The notes beneath the pieces were generated by a model that saw only the letters and a program-made list of their open reading frames with translations, made no database searches and was not told where the DNA came from. A DNA stretch of 64,000 nt from Sphingopyxis alaskensis RB2256. GTDB taxonomy: Bacteria > Pseudomonadota > Alphaproteobacteria > Sphingomonadales > Sphingomonadaceae. The position numbers were made by a program, and so were the translations under genes. Of the stretch, positions 35,502-43,460 are shown piece by piece; the first letter of the stretch is position 1; the number at the start of each line of letters is the position of its first letter. Where the stretch lies: the NCBI RefSeq assembly GCF_000013985.1, contig NC_008048.1, forward strand, positions 310,001-374,000, given 5' to 3'.

Positions 35502-35791
35502 ATGGTGGCGGCTTCAGGCCGCTTCCGGTCGTTAGCAGCCTCCCGATAGGCGATGCCGCTTCCTCAATAACAAAAGATTGCGAACGTCTCGCAGCAATGC
35601 AGATCGCCGTGTCGCCGGTTGACCTTTTCCCGCTTTCAAGGGCATAGCTTGCCGTCAGGACATAAGTCCGGGTCGCATCCAGCGTTGGTGGTCGCCCAGG
35701 GATGGGCGATTGGGGGAAATGGGATGCCCGTGCATGCGTTCGCCGATGGCTTGATCGCGGATGATCGGTCCGCCCGCGGCGGCGTGTTCGC

Positions 35792-38227
35792 ATGAGCGAG
35801 CCGGTCAAGGTTGCGATCATCGGATCGGGCCCGGCGGGGCTGAGCGCGGCCGCGCGCGCGGCGCAGCTGGGGATGAGTCACGTCCTGCTCGAAAAGACCG
35901 ACCATCTGTCGGACACCATCTTCAAATATCAGAAGGGCAAGCGCGTGCTGGCGACGCCCGAGCGACTCGACCTCCGCTCCGACTGCCGCTTTGCCGAAGG
36001 CGCACGCGAGCAGATTCTCGCGAATTGGGACGAGGACGCCGCGAACAACAAGGTCAATGTGGCATATCGTGCCGATGTCGCCGAAGTGACCGGCGAGAAG
36101 GGCGCGTTCGCGATCAGGACGGCGAAGGGCGATGTGTTTCACGCCGAAAATATCGTGCTGGCAATCGGTACGCAGGGCAATCCGAACCGGTTGCGCTGCG
36201 AGGGATATGACCTGCCGCACATCATCTATCAGGTCGACGATCCCGAGGATTTCAGGGACAAGCATATCACCGTCGTCGGTTCGGGCGACGCCGGCATCGA
36301 AAATGCGCTGGGGGTGGCCGAGGAGGCGCTGGAAAACACCGTCACCATCCTGAACCGGTCCAGGGATTTCGCGCGCGCCAAGGCCAAGAATGTATCCGAC
36401 CTGATGGAAGCGGCCGAAAACGGGCTCATTTCGATCCGTACCGAGACGCAGCCGAAAAAGGTCGAACCGGGCTGGCTGACGCTCGACACCCCCGATGGCG
36501 AGGAACGCATTCCCTGCGACGTCATCGTCGCGCGGCTGGGCTCGGTCGCGCCGCGGGCTTTCGTCGAATCGATGGGGATCGAGTTCACCGGCCCCGACCG
36601 CGAGGCCTTTCCCAAGCTGTCGCCGACCTTTGAATCGACGGTGCCCGGCATTTTCGTCATCGGCGCGCTCGCGGGCTATCCGCTGATCAAGCATTGCATG
36701 AACCAGGGCTATGACGTCGTCGAGTTCATCAATGGCAACATGGCGCTGACCCCCGCCGACGAAAAGGATCTGGCGGCGATATTTGCGGGCCTGCCGCAGC
36801 AGAAGCCGGTGAGCGAATGGCTCGACTATCTGCGCGAACGGGTGAGCATCTTTGCCGATGTGTCGCCGCTGCAGATGCGCGAGTTCATGCTCGATTCGAA
36901 GGTCGCTTTCTATCGCAAGGGCGAGGTGGTGTTCGAAAAGGGCGAGCCGGGATCGTCGCTGTTCGCCATCGCCGACGGCCACGCCGAGGTCGAGGTCGGT
37001 CCCGGCGCCACCGTGCCGATCGAACAGGGATCGATTTTCGGCGAGGTCGGGCTGATTTCGGGGCGCAAGCGCGGCGCGACGATCCGCGCGGGCGCCGACA
37101 GCATCTTCGTCGAGGTGTCGCGCACCGCGGCGCTCAAGCTGATGGCCGCGGTCCCCGGCGCCAGGCGCGCGATCAACCGCATCTCGCTCGAACGCCAATT
37201 GTTGCAAATCTTCAAGGGCGGGCTGACCGCCGAGGATCTGGCGCCGGTCGTCGAGGCGGCGGAGGTCGAGCGCGTACCCGCGGGCAAGGCCGTGCTGATC
37301 GAGGGCGAGCAGGGCGACGACGTTTACGTCATCCGCTCGGGATCGATGGTGGTCGAGAAGGACATCGGCGGCAAGCCGATCTTCCTGCGCTACCTGCCCG
37401 CCGGCAGCTTTTTTGGCGAAATGGGCGTGCTGAGCGGCGAGCCGCGCAACGCGACGGTCAAGGCCGCGGTCGGCAGCGAGGTGATCAAGCTGACCGGCGA
37501 CAGTTTCCGCAAGATGCTCGCGGCGCGGCCGCAGGTGCGCGAAGCGACCGAGGCCGCGGTGGCCGAGCGCGCCGCGATGAACAGCTTCATCGAATCGCGC
37601 AAGGCGAGCTATTCGAGCGCGGTCGACCTCTATTCGGACACCGCGAGCTTCATCATGAAGGAGGGGCTGGGCGAGGCGACCGACGCGCTGCTGATCGACG
37701 AGAATCTGTGCGTCGGCTGCGACAATTGCGAAAAGGCGTGTGCCGACAGCCACGAAGGGCTGTCGCGGCTCGACCGCGAGGCGGGCAAGACCTTCGCCCA
37801 CCTGCACGTCCCCACGAGCTGCCGCCACTGCGAGCATCCGCACTGCATGGCCGACTGTCCGCCGAACGTCATCCACCGCGGCCCCGATGGCGAGGTGTTC
37901 ATGGAGCCGGGCTGCATCGGCTGCGGCAACTGCATGCGCAACTGCCCCTATGGCGTGATTCGCATGGAAGCGGCGCCGCCGCCCAAACCGGGGCTTTTGA
38001 GCTGGCTGCTGCTCGGGCGCGGGCCGGGGCCGGGCGAACCCTCGCCCAAATGGACCAAGAAGCAATTAGGCGACGAGAAACCCAAGAAGATCGCGGTCAA
38101 ATGCGACATGTGCAAGGGCATCGCCGGCGGCCCGGCGTGCGTGCGCGCCTGTCCGACGGGGGCGGCGATCCGCGTGTCGCCCGAAGAGTTTCTGTCGATC
38201 GCGCGGCTGGGCGAGGCGACCGACTGA
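35792..38227 (+). CDS. FAD/NAD(P) oxidoreductase fused to two cNMP-binding domains and a four-[4Fe-4S] ferredoxin module
   Basis: 811 residues. Residues 1-320 form a thioredoxin-reductase-like flavoprotein with G-S-G-P-A-G (11-16) for FAD and V-V-G-S-G-D-A-G (about 161-168) for NAD(P)H. Two CRP-type cyclic-nucleotide domains follow (about 360-470 and 480-600); both keep the phosphate-binding-cassette Glu and Arg (F-G-E-V-G-L-I-S-G-R-K-R-G-A-T; F-G-E-M-G-V-L-S-G-E-P-R-N-A-T). The last 180 residues carry four ferredoxin cysteine sets (from about 638, 677, 708 and 771) as in DmsB/HybA-type electron-transfer subunits. The predicted path is NAD(P)H to FAD to Fe-S, gated by cAMP or cGMP, in the cytoplasm. 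It overlaps the next gene by one base. I know no characterised protein with this full architecture. Confidence 0.85.
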   Translation: MSEPVKVAIIGSGPAGLSAAARAAQLGMSHVLLEKTDHLSDTIFKYQKGKRVLATPERLDLRSDCRFAEGAREQILANWDEDAANNKVNVAYRADVAEVTGEKGAFAIRTAKGDVFHAENIVLAIGTQGNPNRLRCEGYDLPHIIYQVDDPEDFRDKHITVVGSGDAGIENALGVAEEALENTVTILNRSRDFARAKAKNVSDLMEAAENGLISIRTETQPKKVEPGWLTLDTPDGEERIPCDVIVARLGSVAPRAFVESMGIEFTGPDREAFPKLSPTFESTVPGIFVIGALAGYPLIKHCMNQGYDVVEFINGNMALTPADEKDLAAIFAGLPQQKPVSEWLDYLRERVSIFADVSPLQMREFMLDSKVAFYRKGEVVFEKGEPGSSLFAIADGHAEVEVGPGATVPIEQGSIFGEVGLISGRKRGATIRAGADSIFVEVSRTAALKLMAAVPGARRAINRISLERQLLQIFKGGLTAEDLAPVVEAAEVERVPAGKAVLIEGEQGDDVYVIRSGSMVVEKDIGGKPIFLRYLPAGSFFGEMGVLSGEPRNATVKAAVGSEVIKLTGDSFRKMLAARPQVREATEAAVAERAAMNSFIESRKASYSSAVDLYSDTASFIMKEGLGEATDALLIDENLCVGCDNCEKACADSHEGLSRLDREAGKTFAHLHVPTSCRHCEHPHCMADCPPNVIHRGPDGEVFMEPGCIGCGNCMRNCPYGVIRMEAAPPPKPGLLSWLLLGRGPGPGEPSPKWTKKQLGDEKPKKIAVKCDMCKGIAGGPACVRACPTGAAIRVSPEEFLSIARLGEATD

Positions 38228-39108
38228 TGGCGAGCCTGTTCCAGCGGCGCCGGTCGAAGGCCACACAGGTAGAGCGGGTGCGCGAGCGCCAGCACGAGGG
38301 CTTCCTGCGCTATGCGGGGTTTCGCTGGGCGAAGATTTCGGGCGGGCTCTGCCTGCTGGTCATCCTGTCCTATGCGCTGATCGATGTGACGCCGCGGCAC
38401 AATGGGGGGAGCTGGTACGGCTATACGCTCGGCACGATCGGCGCGCTGCTGATCCTGTGGCTCACCGCGCTCGGCTATCGCAAGCGCAAGATGACGCGCG
38501 ATTACTGGTCGCTCAAAGCCTGGACCTCGGCGCATGTCTATCTGGGTTTGAGCCTGATCATCATCGGCACCTGGCACACCGGGTTCCAGCTCGGCTGGAA
38601 CGTCCACACGCTCGCCTGGGTGCTGATGATGCTCGTCATCCTGTCGGGGCTCTATGGCGTGATCGTCTATGCGACCTTGCCCGCGGCGCTGTCGAACAAC
38701 CGCGATCAGATGACGCAGATGCAGATGCTGGAGGCGATCCGCGCCTTTGACCGGCAATTGCACAGCGCCGCGCAGCCGCTGACCCCGGCGGACAGCGCGG
38801 CGGTGCTCGGCTCGCTCGACCAGGATCCGTTTGCGGGCGGCGCTTGGGCACGGCTGCGCGGACGCTATCCGGGCTGCGCTACCGCCGCCGCGCGCCGGGC
38901 GCTGGCGGCATCGCAGGGTGGCAATGCCGACGCGCGCGCCAAGGTCGTGCAGCTGTTGTCGCAGAAGGAGGCGGCGCTGGCGCGGCTGCGCGAACATCTG
39001 CGGCTGCGCGCGCTGCTCGAAATCTGGCTCTATGTGCATGTGCCGCTGACCTTTGCGCTGATCGCGGCGCTGTCGGCGCATATCGTCAGCGTCTTTTTCT
39101 ATTGGTGA
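38227..39108 (+). CDS. Di-heme b-type membrane protein, electron-transfer partner
   Basis: 293 residues starting at the ATG of a TGATG overlap with the oxidoreductase gene. Predicted helices: about 37-55, 66-84, 100-118, 127-148 and 262-290, with a soluble insert (about 150-255) between the last two. Histidines H103/H117 in one helix and H271/H285 in the last helix are each 14 residues apart, the spacing that holds two stacked b hemes in cytochrome b561/ferric-reductase-type cores. It should carry electrons across the inner membrane from the Fe-S module to the periplasmic hemes. I do not recognise a named family. Confidence 0.7.
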   Translation: MASLFQRRRSKATQVERVRERQHEGFLRYAGFRWAKISGGLCLLVILSYALIDVTPRHNGGSWYGYTLGTIGALLILWLTALGYRKRKMTRDYWSLKAWTSAHVYLGLSLIIIGTWHTGFQLGWNVHTLAWVLMMLVILSGLYGVIVYATLPAALSNNRDQMTQMQMLEAIRAFDRQLHSAAQPLTPADSAAVLGSLDQDPFAGGAWARLRGRYPGCATAAARRALAASQGGNADARAKVVQLLSQKEAALARLREHLRLRALLEIWLYVHVPLTFALIAALSAHIVSVFFYW

Positions 39109-39118
39109 GGCGGGGACG

Positions 39119-41053
39119 ATGAGCTTCATCCTGCGCCGCATCGCGACGACCAAGACGGGCAAGCAGATCGTCCGCGATCAGCCGCTGCCGGGCGACACGA
39201 TCACGCTGGGTCGCGACAGCGCGAACGGGATTCACGTCGCCGATCTGGCGGTAAATCCGCACCATGCGACGATCGCCAGCAGCGATGGGCGCACGGTGCG
39301 GGTGACGGCGCAGGAGGGGCTGGGGTTCGACCTCAACGGCCGCACCGAAACCGTCGCCGACATCGACAGCGCGGCGGGGGGTGAGCTTCGCTTCGGCGGC
39401 CACCGGCTGACGATCGCGCGCGAGGACGGCAGGATCATCCTCCTCGTCGAGCGCATCGACGAATTGTCGCAATCGTCGAAGGATGTCGACGAGGTAAAGG
39501 CCTTTTCGCTCGCGGGCGTGATGCCGGGCAAGCGGGTCGGGGCGTGGACCTTTGGCCTGCTGATGCTGCTGGCGTTCCTCGTGGGGCCGATCTGGGCATG
39601 GCACAGCTATCGCCAGGTCGACGAGCGGCCCGACGGCTTCCACGCCGACCGTACCTGGCTGTCGGGTCCGCTGTCGAGCGCGCACGCCAATCTGACCAAG
39701 GATTGCCAGTCGTGCCACGTCGAGCCGTTCGTCGCGGTGACCGACAGTGCGTGCGTGAACTGTCACACGGGTGAGCACAAGGCGATGAGCATGGCGCACG
39801 CCGGTGCGCCGACCGCGATGCTGCTCGCGGCGCGCGCCCCGCCGGGCGGGTTCGACAAGTTCCTCGCCAATGTCGGCGAGGCATTCAACCGGCCGCAGGG
39901 ACGCTGCGTCGATTGCCATACCGAGCATGAGGGCGCCGGGCCGATGGCGGCGACGCCGCAGCAATTCTGCGCCGATTGCCACGACGGGATGCAGGGCCGG
40001 CTCAAAAGTGCGGGGCATCCGACGATGCTGGCCGATGCCAGCGATTTCGGCACGGGCCACCCCGAGTTCCGCCCACTCGTCCGCGCCGTGCCGGGCGGTA
40101 AACTGGAGCGTATGATGCTGGCGAAGGGCGTCGTCGACGACAACGGCCTGAAGTTCCCGCACGACCTGCACCTGCGGGCGAATGGCGGGGTCGCGCGTAT
40201 GGCGGCGAGTTTTCGGGGCCGTCATGATTTCGGGCGGAAGCTGGAATGCGAGAATTGCCACCGGGTCGAGGCCGATGGTGTGCGCGTCAAGCCCGTCGAG
40301 ATGGAGCGCGACTGCGCGATGTGTCACAGCCTGGCGTTCGAGACCGTCGGCGGGGTGACGCGGACGCTGCGCCACGGCGAGCCGACGCAGGTCATCGCCG
40401 ACCTGACCGCCTATTACCGCTCGACCCCGCCGTCGCGACCGCTTCAACTGGGCGGAATGCAGCGGCGGCGGCCGGGAGCCTATGCCGAGGGGCAGGTTTA
40501 CAACATCTATTTCAACGAGGTGGCGGTGCGGCCGGCCCGCGCGCAGGATGCCGTGCGCGCAATCTTTTCCAAGGGCGGCGCCTGTTACGACTGCCACACC
40601 ATCTTCGCCCCACGGGCGGGCAGCAGCTGGCGCGTCGCGGCGGTGAACCAGACGCAGCGTTACCTGCAAAAGGGCTGGTTCGACCATGACGCGCACAAGG
40701 AAACCGCGTGCGCCGATTGCCATACCGCAGCGCCCGCGTCGAAAGCGTCGACCGACCTGCTCGTGCCGGGCCTTCGCCAGTGCCGCGACTGTCATGTCGG
40801 CGAAGGTGGGGCGCGGCTGGTGAAGGTCGAAACCGCGACCGAATCGCCCTGCGCCATGTGCCATGAATATCATTCGGACGGCGGCAAACCGTGGGCGCCG
40901 AAGCGTCAGCAGAGAGTTAACAGCGTGGCAATCACAAATAAACGCGCCGGTGCCAGTGTGAGTGTGACCGCGATCACAGGTGCCGCCGCGCGTGGTCTTT
41001 ATCATGTGACGTGGCGCACACCGGCCTTGCACGGGGCAAGGCGGGGCGGGTGA
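39119..41053 (+). CDS. FHA domain-TM-decaheme cytochrome c
   Basis: 644 residues, GGCGGGGA before the ATG. Residues about 20-100 form a cytoplasmic FHA domain with the phosphothreonine-site pattern G-R-D-S (31-34) and N-P-H-H (46-49). One membrane helix (about 141-162) follows. The periplasmic part contains ten C-x-x-C-H heme motifs (C-Q-S-C-H, C-V-N-C-H, C-V-D-C-H, C-A-D-C-H, C-E-N-C-H, C-A-M-C-H, C-Y-D-C-H, C-A-D-C-H, C-R-D-C-H, C-A-M-C-H). A phosphopeptide sensor on the inside joined to a multiheme wire on the outside is unusual. The last 40 residues after the tenth heme have no family character and overlie a CRP-type site. Confidence 0.85.
   Translation: MSFILRRIATTKTGKQIVRDQPLPGDTITLGRDSANGIHVADLAVNPHHATIASSDGRTVRVTAQEGLGFDLNGRTETVADIDSAAGGELRFGGHRLTIAREDGRIILLVERIDELSQSSKDVDEVKAFSLAGVMPGKRVGAWTFGLLMLLAFLVGPIWAWHSYRQVDERPDGFHADRTWLSGPLSSAHANLTKDCQSCHVEPFVAVTDSACVNCHTGEHKAMSMAHAGAPTAMLLAARAPPGGFDKFLANVGEAFNRPQGRCVDCHTEHEGAGPMAATPQQFCADCHDGMQGRLKSAGHPTMLADASDFGTGHPEFRPLVRAVPGGKLERMMLAKGVVDDNGLKFPHDLHLRANGGVARMAASFRGRHDFGRKLECENCHRVEADGVRVKPVEMERDCAMCHSLAFETVGGVTRTLRHGEPTQVIADLTAYYRSTPPSRPLQLGGMQRRRPGAYAEGQVYNIYFNEVAVRPARAQDAVRAIFSKGGACYDCHTIFAPRAGSSWRVAAVNQTQRYLQKGWFDHDAHKETACADCHTAAPASKASTDLLVPGLRQCRDCHVGEGGARLVKVETATESPCAMCHEYHSDGGKPWAPKRQQRVNSVAITNKRAGASVSVTAITGAAARGLYHVTWRTPALHGARRGG
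40963..40978 (+). promoter_or_regulatory. Perfect CRP-type site, TGTGA-N6-TCACA
   Basis: TGTGA (40963-40967), spacer CCGCGA, TCACA (40974-40978). A TATCAT hexamer at 41000-41005 would put the start near 41012, with the site centred about 41.5 bp upstream, the class II CRP position. A second, near-consensus site TGTGA-CGTGGC-GCACA (41005-41020) overlaps that start. Both lie before the phosphodiesterase gene, suggesting cAMP feedback control. Confidence 0.65.
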
Positions 41054-41094
41054 ACTATCGGGCCGGGACCAGCCGGTGACAGCAGGGGACGGAT

Positions 41095-41943
41095 ATGCTG
41101 ATCGCCCAGATCACCGATATCCACATCGGGTTCGATCCGGACAATCCGGCCGAATATAATCGCAAGCGCCTCGACGAGGTGCTCGACGTGCTGATCGAGG
41201 GGCCGAACCGCCCCGACCTGCTGCTCGCCACCGGGGACATCACCGATCGTGGCGACGCCGACAGCTATCGCCGCCTCGCCACCGCCTTTTCACGCTGCCC
41301 CTTTCCCGTATGGCCGAGCGTCGGCAACCATGACCTGCGCGACAATTTCCATGCGCGTTTTCCGGGGTTCGACGACGGCAACGGCTTTGTTCAATATACG
41401 GTCGAGCTTCCCGAACTGCGTCTCGTCACGATCGATACACTGGAGGAGGGGCGCCACGGTGGCGCCTTTTGCGAACGCCGGGCGGCGTGGCTCGATGCCG
41501 AGCTGGCGAAAGCGCCCGCCAGGCCGACCTATATCGTCATGCACCATCCGCCGGTCGAAAGCGGGATCGAGTGGATGAATACGCACCCCGACGAACCATG
41601 GGTCGCGACCTTTACCGACGTCGTCCGCCGTCACCCGCAGGTGCGCGGCCTGATCTGCGGCCATTTGCATCGCAGCGTGACGGTGGCGTGGGAGGGACGC
41701 ACCATCGCCATCTGTTCATCGACCGCGCCGCAGGTGTCGCTCGACCTTCGCCCGATTGACGAGAACCATCCCGACGACCGGCCGATGATCGTCGCCGAAG
41801 ACCCCGCCTATGCGCTGCACCGCTGGAACGGGCGCGAGCTGGTGAGTTTTTACGACCATGCCGGCGCGCACACGATGCTGGCGAAATATGACGAGCGGCT
41901 GCAACCGCTGGTCCGCGAATTGAAGGCCGAGCGGCCGGGGTAA
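41095..41943 (+). CDS. CpdA-like class III cyclic-nucleotide phosphodiesterase
   Basis: 282 residues. All calcineurin-type metal motifs are present near the usual positions: D-I-H at 8-10 (Q-I-T-D-I-H-I-G), G-D-I-T-D-R-G-D, G-N-H-D, H-H-P-P and G-H-L-H. No signal peptide, so cytoplasmic. The layout and length match E. coli CpdA/Rv0805-type enzymes that hydrolyse cAMP. It follows the cNMP-binding oxidoreductase operon and is preceded by CRP-type sites, which supports a cAMP role; other phosphodiesters cannot be excluded. A strong hairpin ends the gene. Confidence 0.82.
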   Translation: MLIAQITDIHIGFDPDNPAEYNRKRLDEVLDVLIEGPNRPDLLLATGDITDRGDADSYRRLATAFSRCPFPVWPSVGNHDLRDNFHARFPGFDDGNGFVQYTVELPELRLVTIDTLEEGRHGGAFCERRAAWLDAELAKAPARPTYIVMHHPPVESGIEWMNTHPDEPWVATFTDVVRRHPQVRGLICGHLHRSVTVAWEGRTIAICSSTAPQVSLDLRPIDENHPDDRPMIVAEDPAYALHRWNGRELVSFYDHAGAHTMLAKYDERLQPLVRELKAERPG

Positions 41944-41967
41944 GTGCTATTGCAACACCCTTTGAAT

Positions 41968-41995
41968 CGTCATCCCGGCCTTCGCCGGGATGACG
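41968..41995. terminator. 12-bp hairpin ending the phosphodiesterase gene
   Basis: CGTCATCCCGGC-CTTC-GCCGGGATGACG, perfectly paired with a 4-nt loop, between the convergent phosphodiesterase and 2-hydroxyacid dehydrogenase genes. No T-run on either side, so it may be a repeat (CATCCCGGCC family) used as a transcript end for both. Confidence 0.65.
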
Positions 41996-42005
41996 AAATC
42001 AGATG

Positions 42006-42950
42006 TCAGTAGCCTAAAGTGAGGTTCACCCGTGGCTCGACCGCCTCGCCCCGGTGCCACCGCGCCAGATTCTCCAGAAACCGCTCTGCCGAGCGCACGA
42101 ACATCTTGTCCTGCGCGCGGCCCGACAGATGCATGGTGATATGCGCATTGTCGAGGCTCCACAGCGGATTGTCGGCGGGAAGCGGTTCGGGCGTCGTGAC
42201 GTCGAGGAAGGCCGCGGCGATCTGCTGCGCATCGAGCGCGGCGACGAGCGCGTCCTGATCGACGACGCTGCCGCGCGCGATGTTGATGAGCGTCGCGCTC
42301 GGCTTCATCGTGGCGAGTTCGGCGGCGCCGATCATGCCATCGGTTTCGGGGGTCGCCGGGACCGCCAGGATCACCCAGTCGAAATCGCCAAGCCGCGCGC
42401 GCCACTGGTCGGGGGTCAGCGTATGTTCGCCCGGCGTGCGGCGGACGACGGTGACCTCGACCGCAAAACCCTTCAGCCGCTCCTCGATCAGCTTGCCGAT
42501 CGCGCCATAGCCGAGGAGCAGCGCCTTCGATCCGAACAGTTCAACCTTGCCCGGCGAGTCCGTCAGCCACTCGCGCCGCTCCTGCGCGCGCACGACCTCA
42601 CGGTAACCCTTGGCGACGGTGAGCATCCCCATCACGACATATTCGGCGATGGTGATCGCGTTGATCCCCGCGCCGTTGGTGACGATGGTGCCGCGTGTCG
42701 CGAGCAGATCGAGCGGCATGCCGTCGACGCCGGCGTAGATCGAGTTCAGCCATTTGAGCTTGGTCGCCGCGGTGATGACCGCGGCCATGTCCTTCTTGTC
42801 ATACATGTCGAACCAGCCGATTTCGGCGTGCGGCGCGAGTTCGAGGGCCTCGTCCTTTGACTGAAAAAAGCGCGGCTCGACCCATTCGGGGAGGCGGCTT
42901 TCGACGAGGGGGCGGATGAGGCCCGACAGGACGGTGACGGTTTTGGTCAT
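42006..42950 (-). CDS. D-2-hydroxyacid dehydrogenase
   Basis: 314 residues. Rossmann motif G-Y-G-A-I-G-K with V-V-R-R-T-P at the end of beta 2 (an Arg there suggests NADP(H) preference), catalytic Arg in N-I-A-R-G-S-V-V-D, Glu in D-V-T-T-P-E-P-L-P, and His in H-I-T-M-H-L-S-G. The fold is that of the glyoxylate/hydroxypyruvate reductase-like group; the substrate is uncertain. Its ATG overlaps the stop of the DUF559 gene (ATGA). Confidence 0.88.
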   Translation of the reverse strand: MTKTVTVLSGLIRPLVESRLPEWVEPRFFQSKDEALELAPHAEIGWFDMYDKKDMAAVITAATKLKWLNSIYAGVDGMPLDLLATRGTIVTNGAGINAITIAEYVVMGMLTVAKGYREVVRAQERREWLTDSPGKVELFGSKALLLGYGAIGKLIEERLKGFAVEVTVVRRTPGEHTLTPDQWRARLGDFDWVILAVPATPETDGMIGAAELATMKPSATLINIARGSVVDQDALVAALDAQQIAAAFLDVTTPEPLPADNPLWSLDNAHITMHLSGRAQDKMFVRSAERFLENLARWHRGEAVEPRVNLTLGY

Positions 42951-43393
42951 ATTCGATCTTTCTGATCCTCCCCATCGACTTGCGATGGGGAGGTGGCATC
43001 GCGAAGCGATGACGGAGGGGCCTTGCCGAAGCTGTTCAAGCGGTCTTCGACCATGTCGAGAATAGATTGGGCGACCCTTTCGGCGCTGTCCAGTACCGCG
43101 CGCACCGGAATGCGGATCGTGTCGATGCGATTGGCACGCAGCCAGATGTCGCGGCGTTCGTCGTGCGCGGGATTGCCGCCCATATCGTGCGCGATGCCGT
43201 CGATCTCGATAGCCAGATCGGCGCGGGCGCAGAAGAAGTCGAGGATATAGGGGCCGGCGGGATGTTGCTTGCGGAACCTGTGGCCGCCGGGCGCGGTACG
43301 CAGGATTTGCCAGAGCAGGGTTCCGGGCAGGGTGAGGTCGCGGCGGAGCCGTTTTGCGCGGCGGATCGTCGAAGCGGGTTTGTCTGGACGCAC
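42947..43393 (-). CDS. DUF559 endonuclease-like protein
   Basis: 148 residues from the GTG at 43393, chosen because GGAGGGG lies about 8 nt upstream; that ribosome site is part of the flanking repeat. An in-frame GTG at 43429 has no spacing for one. DUF559 core: R-A-K-R-L-R-R-D-L-T, L-W-Q-I-L-R, G-H-R-F-R-K-Q-H-P-A-G-P-Y-I-L-D-F, and L-A-I-E-I-D-G-I-A-H-D. The D-F and E-I-D-G positions are the metal-binding acids of a Vsr/PD-(D/E)xK-like nuclease fold. The last 22 or so residues (P-P-S-S-L-R-D-A-T-S-P-S-Q-V-D-G-E-D) are encoded by the opposite repeat copy. Confidence 0.85.
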   Translation of the reverse strand: MRPDKPASTIRRAKRLRRDLTLPGTLLWQILRTAPGGHRFRKQHPAGPYILDFFCARADLAIEIDGIAHDMGGNPAHDERRDIWLRANRIDTIRIPVRAVLDSAERVAQSILDMVEDRLNSFGKAPPSSLRDATSPSQVDGEDQKDRI

Positions 43394-43457
43394 CGTCGTT
43401 GCCCCTCCGTCAGCCCTGCGGGCTGCCACCTCCCCATCGCAAGTCGATGGGGAGGAT
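42965..43457. mobile_element. DUF559 gene bracketed by inverted two-hairpin repeats
   Basis: Left end 42965-43021 and right end 43401-43457 are inverted copies of about 57 bp: hairpin 1 CCTCCCCATCG-ACTTG-CGATGGGGAGG, hairpin 2 (ATCGC-GAA-GCGAT on the left, AGCCC-GCA-GGGCT on the right; bases differ but pairing is kept), tail GACGGAGGGGC. The right end sits 3 bp from the cysS stop and the left end 15 bp before the dehydrogenase start. Copy C at 30895-31025 has the same ends without a gene. This resembles a nuclease gene associated with its own repeat family. Confidence 0.65.
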
Positions 43458-43460
43458 ATT

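Noticed and set aside
35502..35791. Possible FNR or CRP site before the oxidoreductase operon
   Set aside because: I looked for TTGAT-N4-ATCAA and TGTGA-N6-TCACA; only poor half-matches are present (for example TTGATCGCGGATGA near 35753).
43036..43437. Alternative 133-codon minus-strand frame overlapping the DUF559 gene
   Set aside because: Its translation has no motifs, while the other frame gives an intact DUF559 core.
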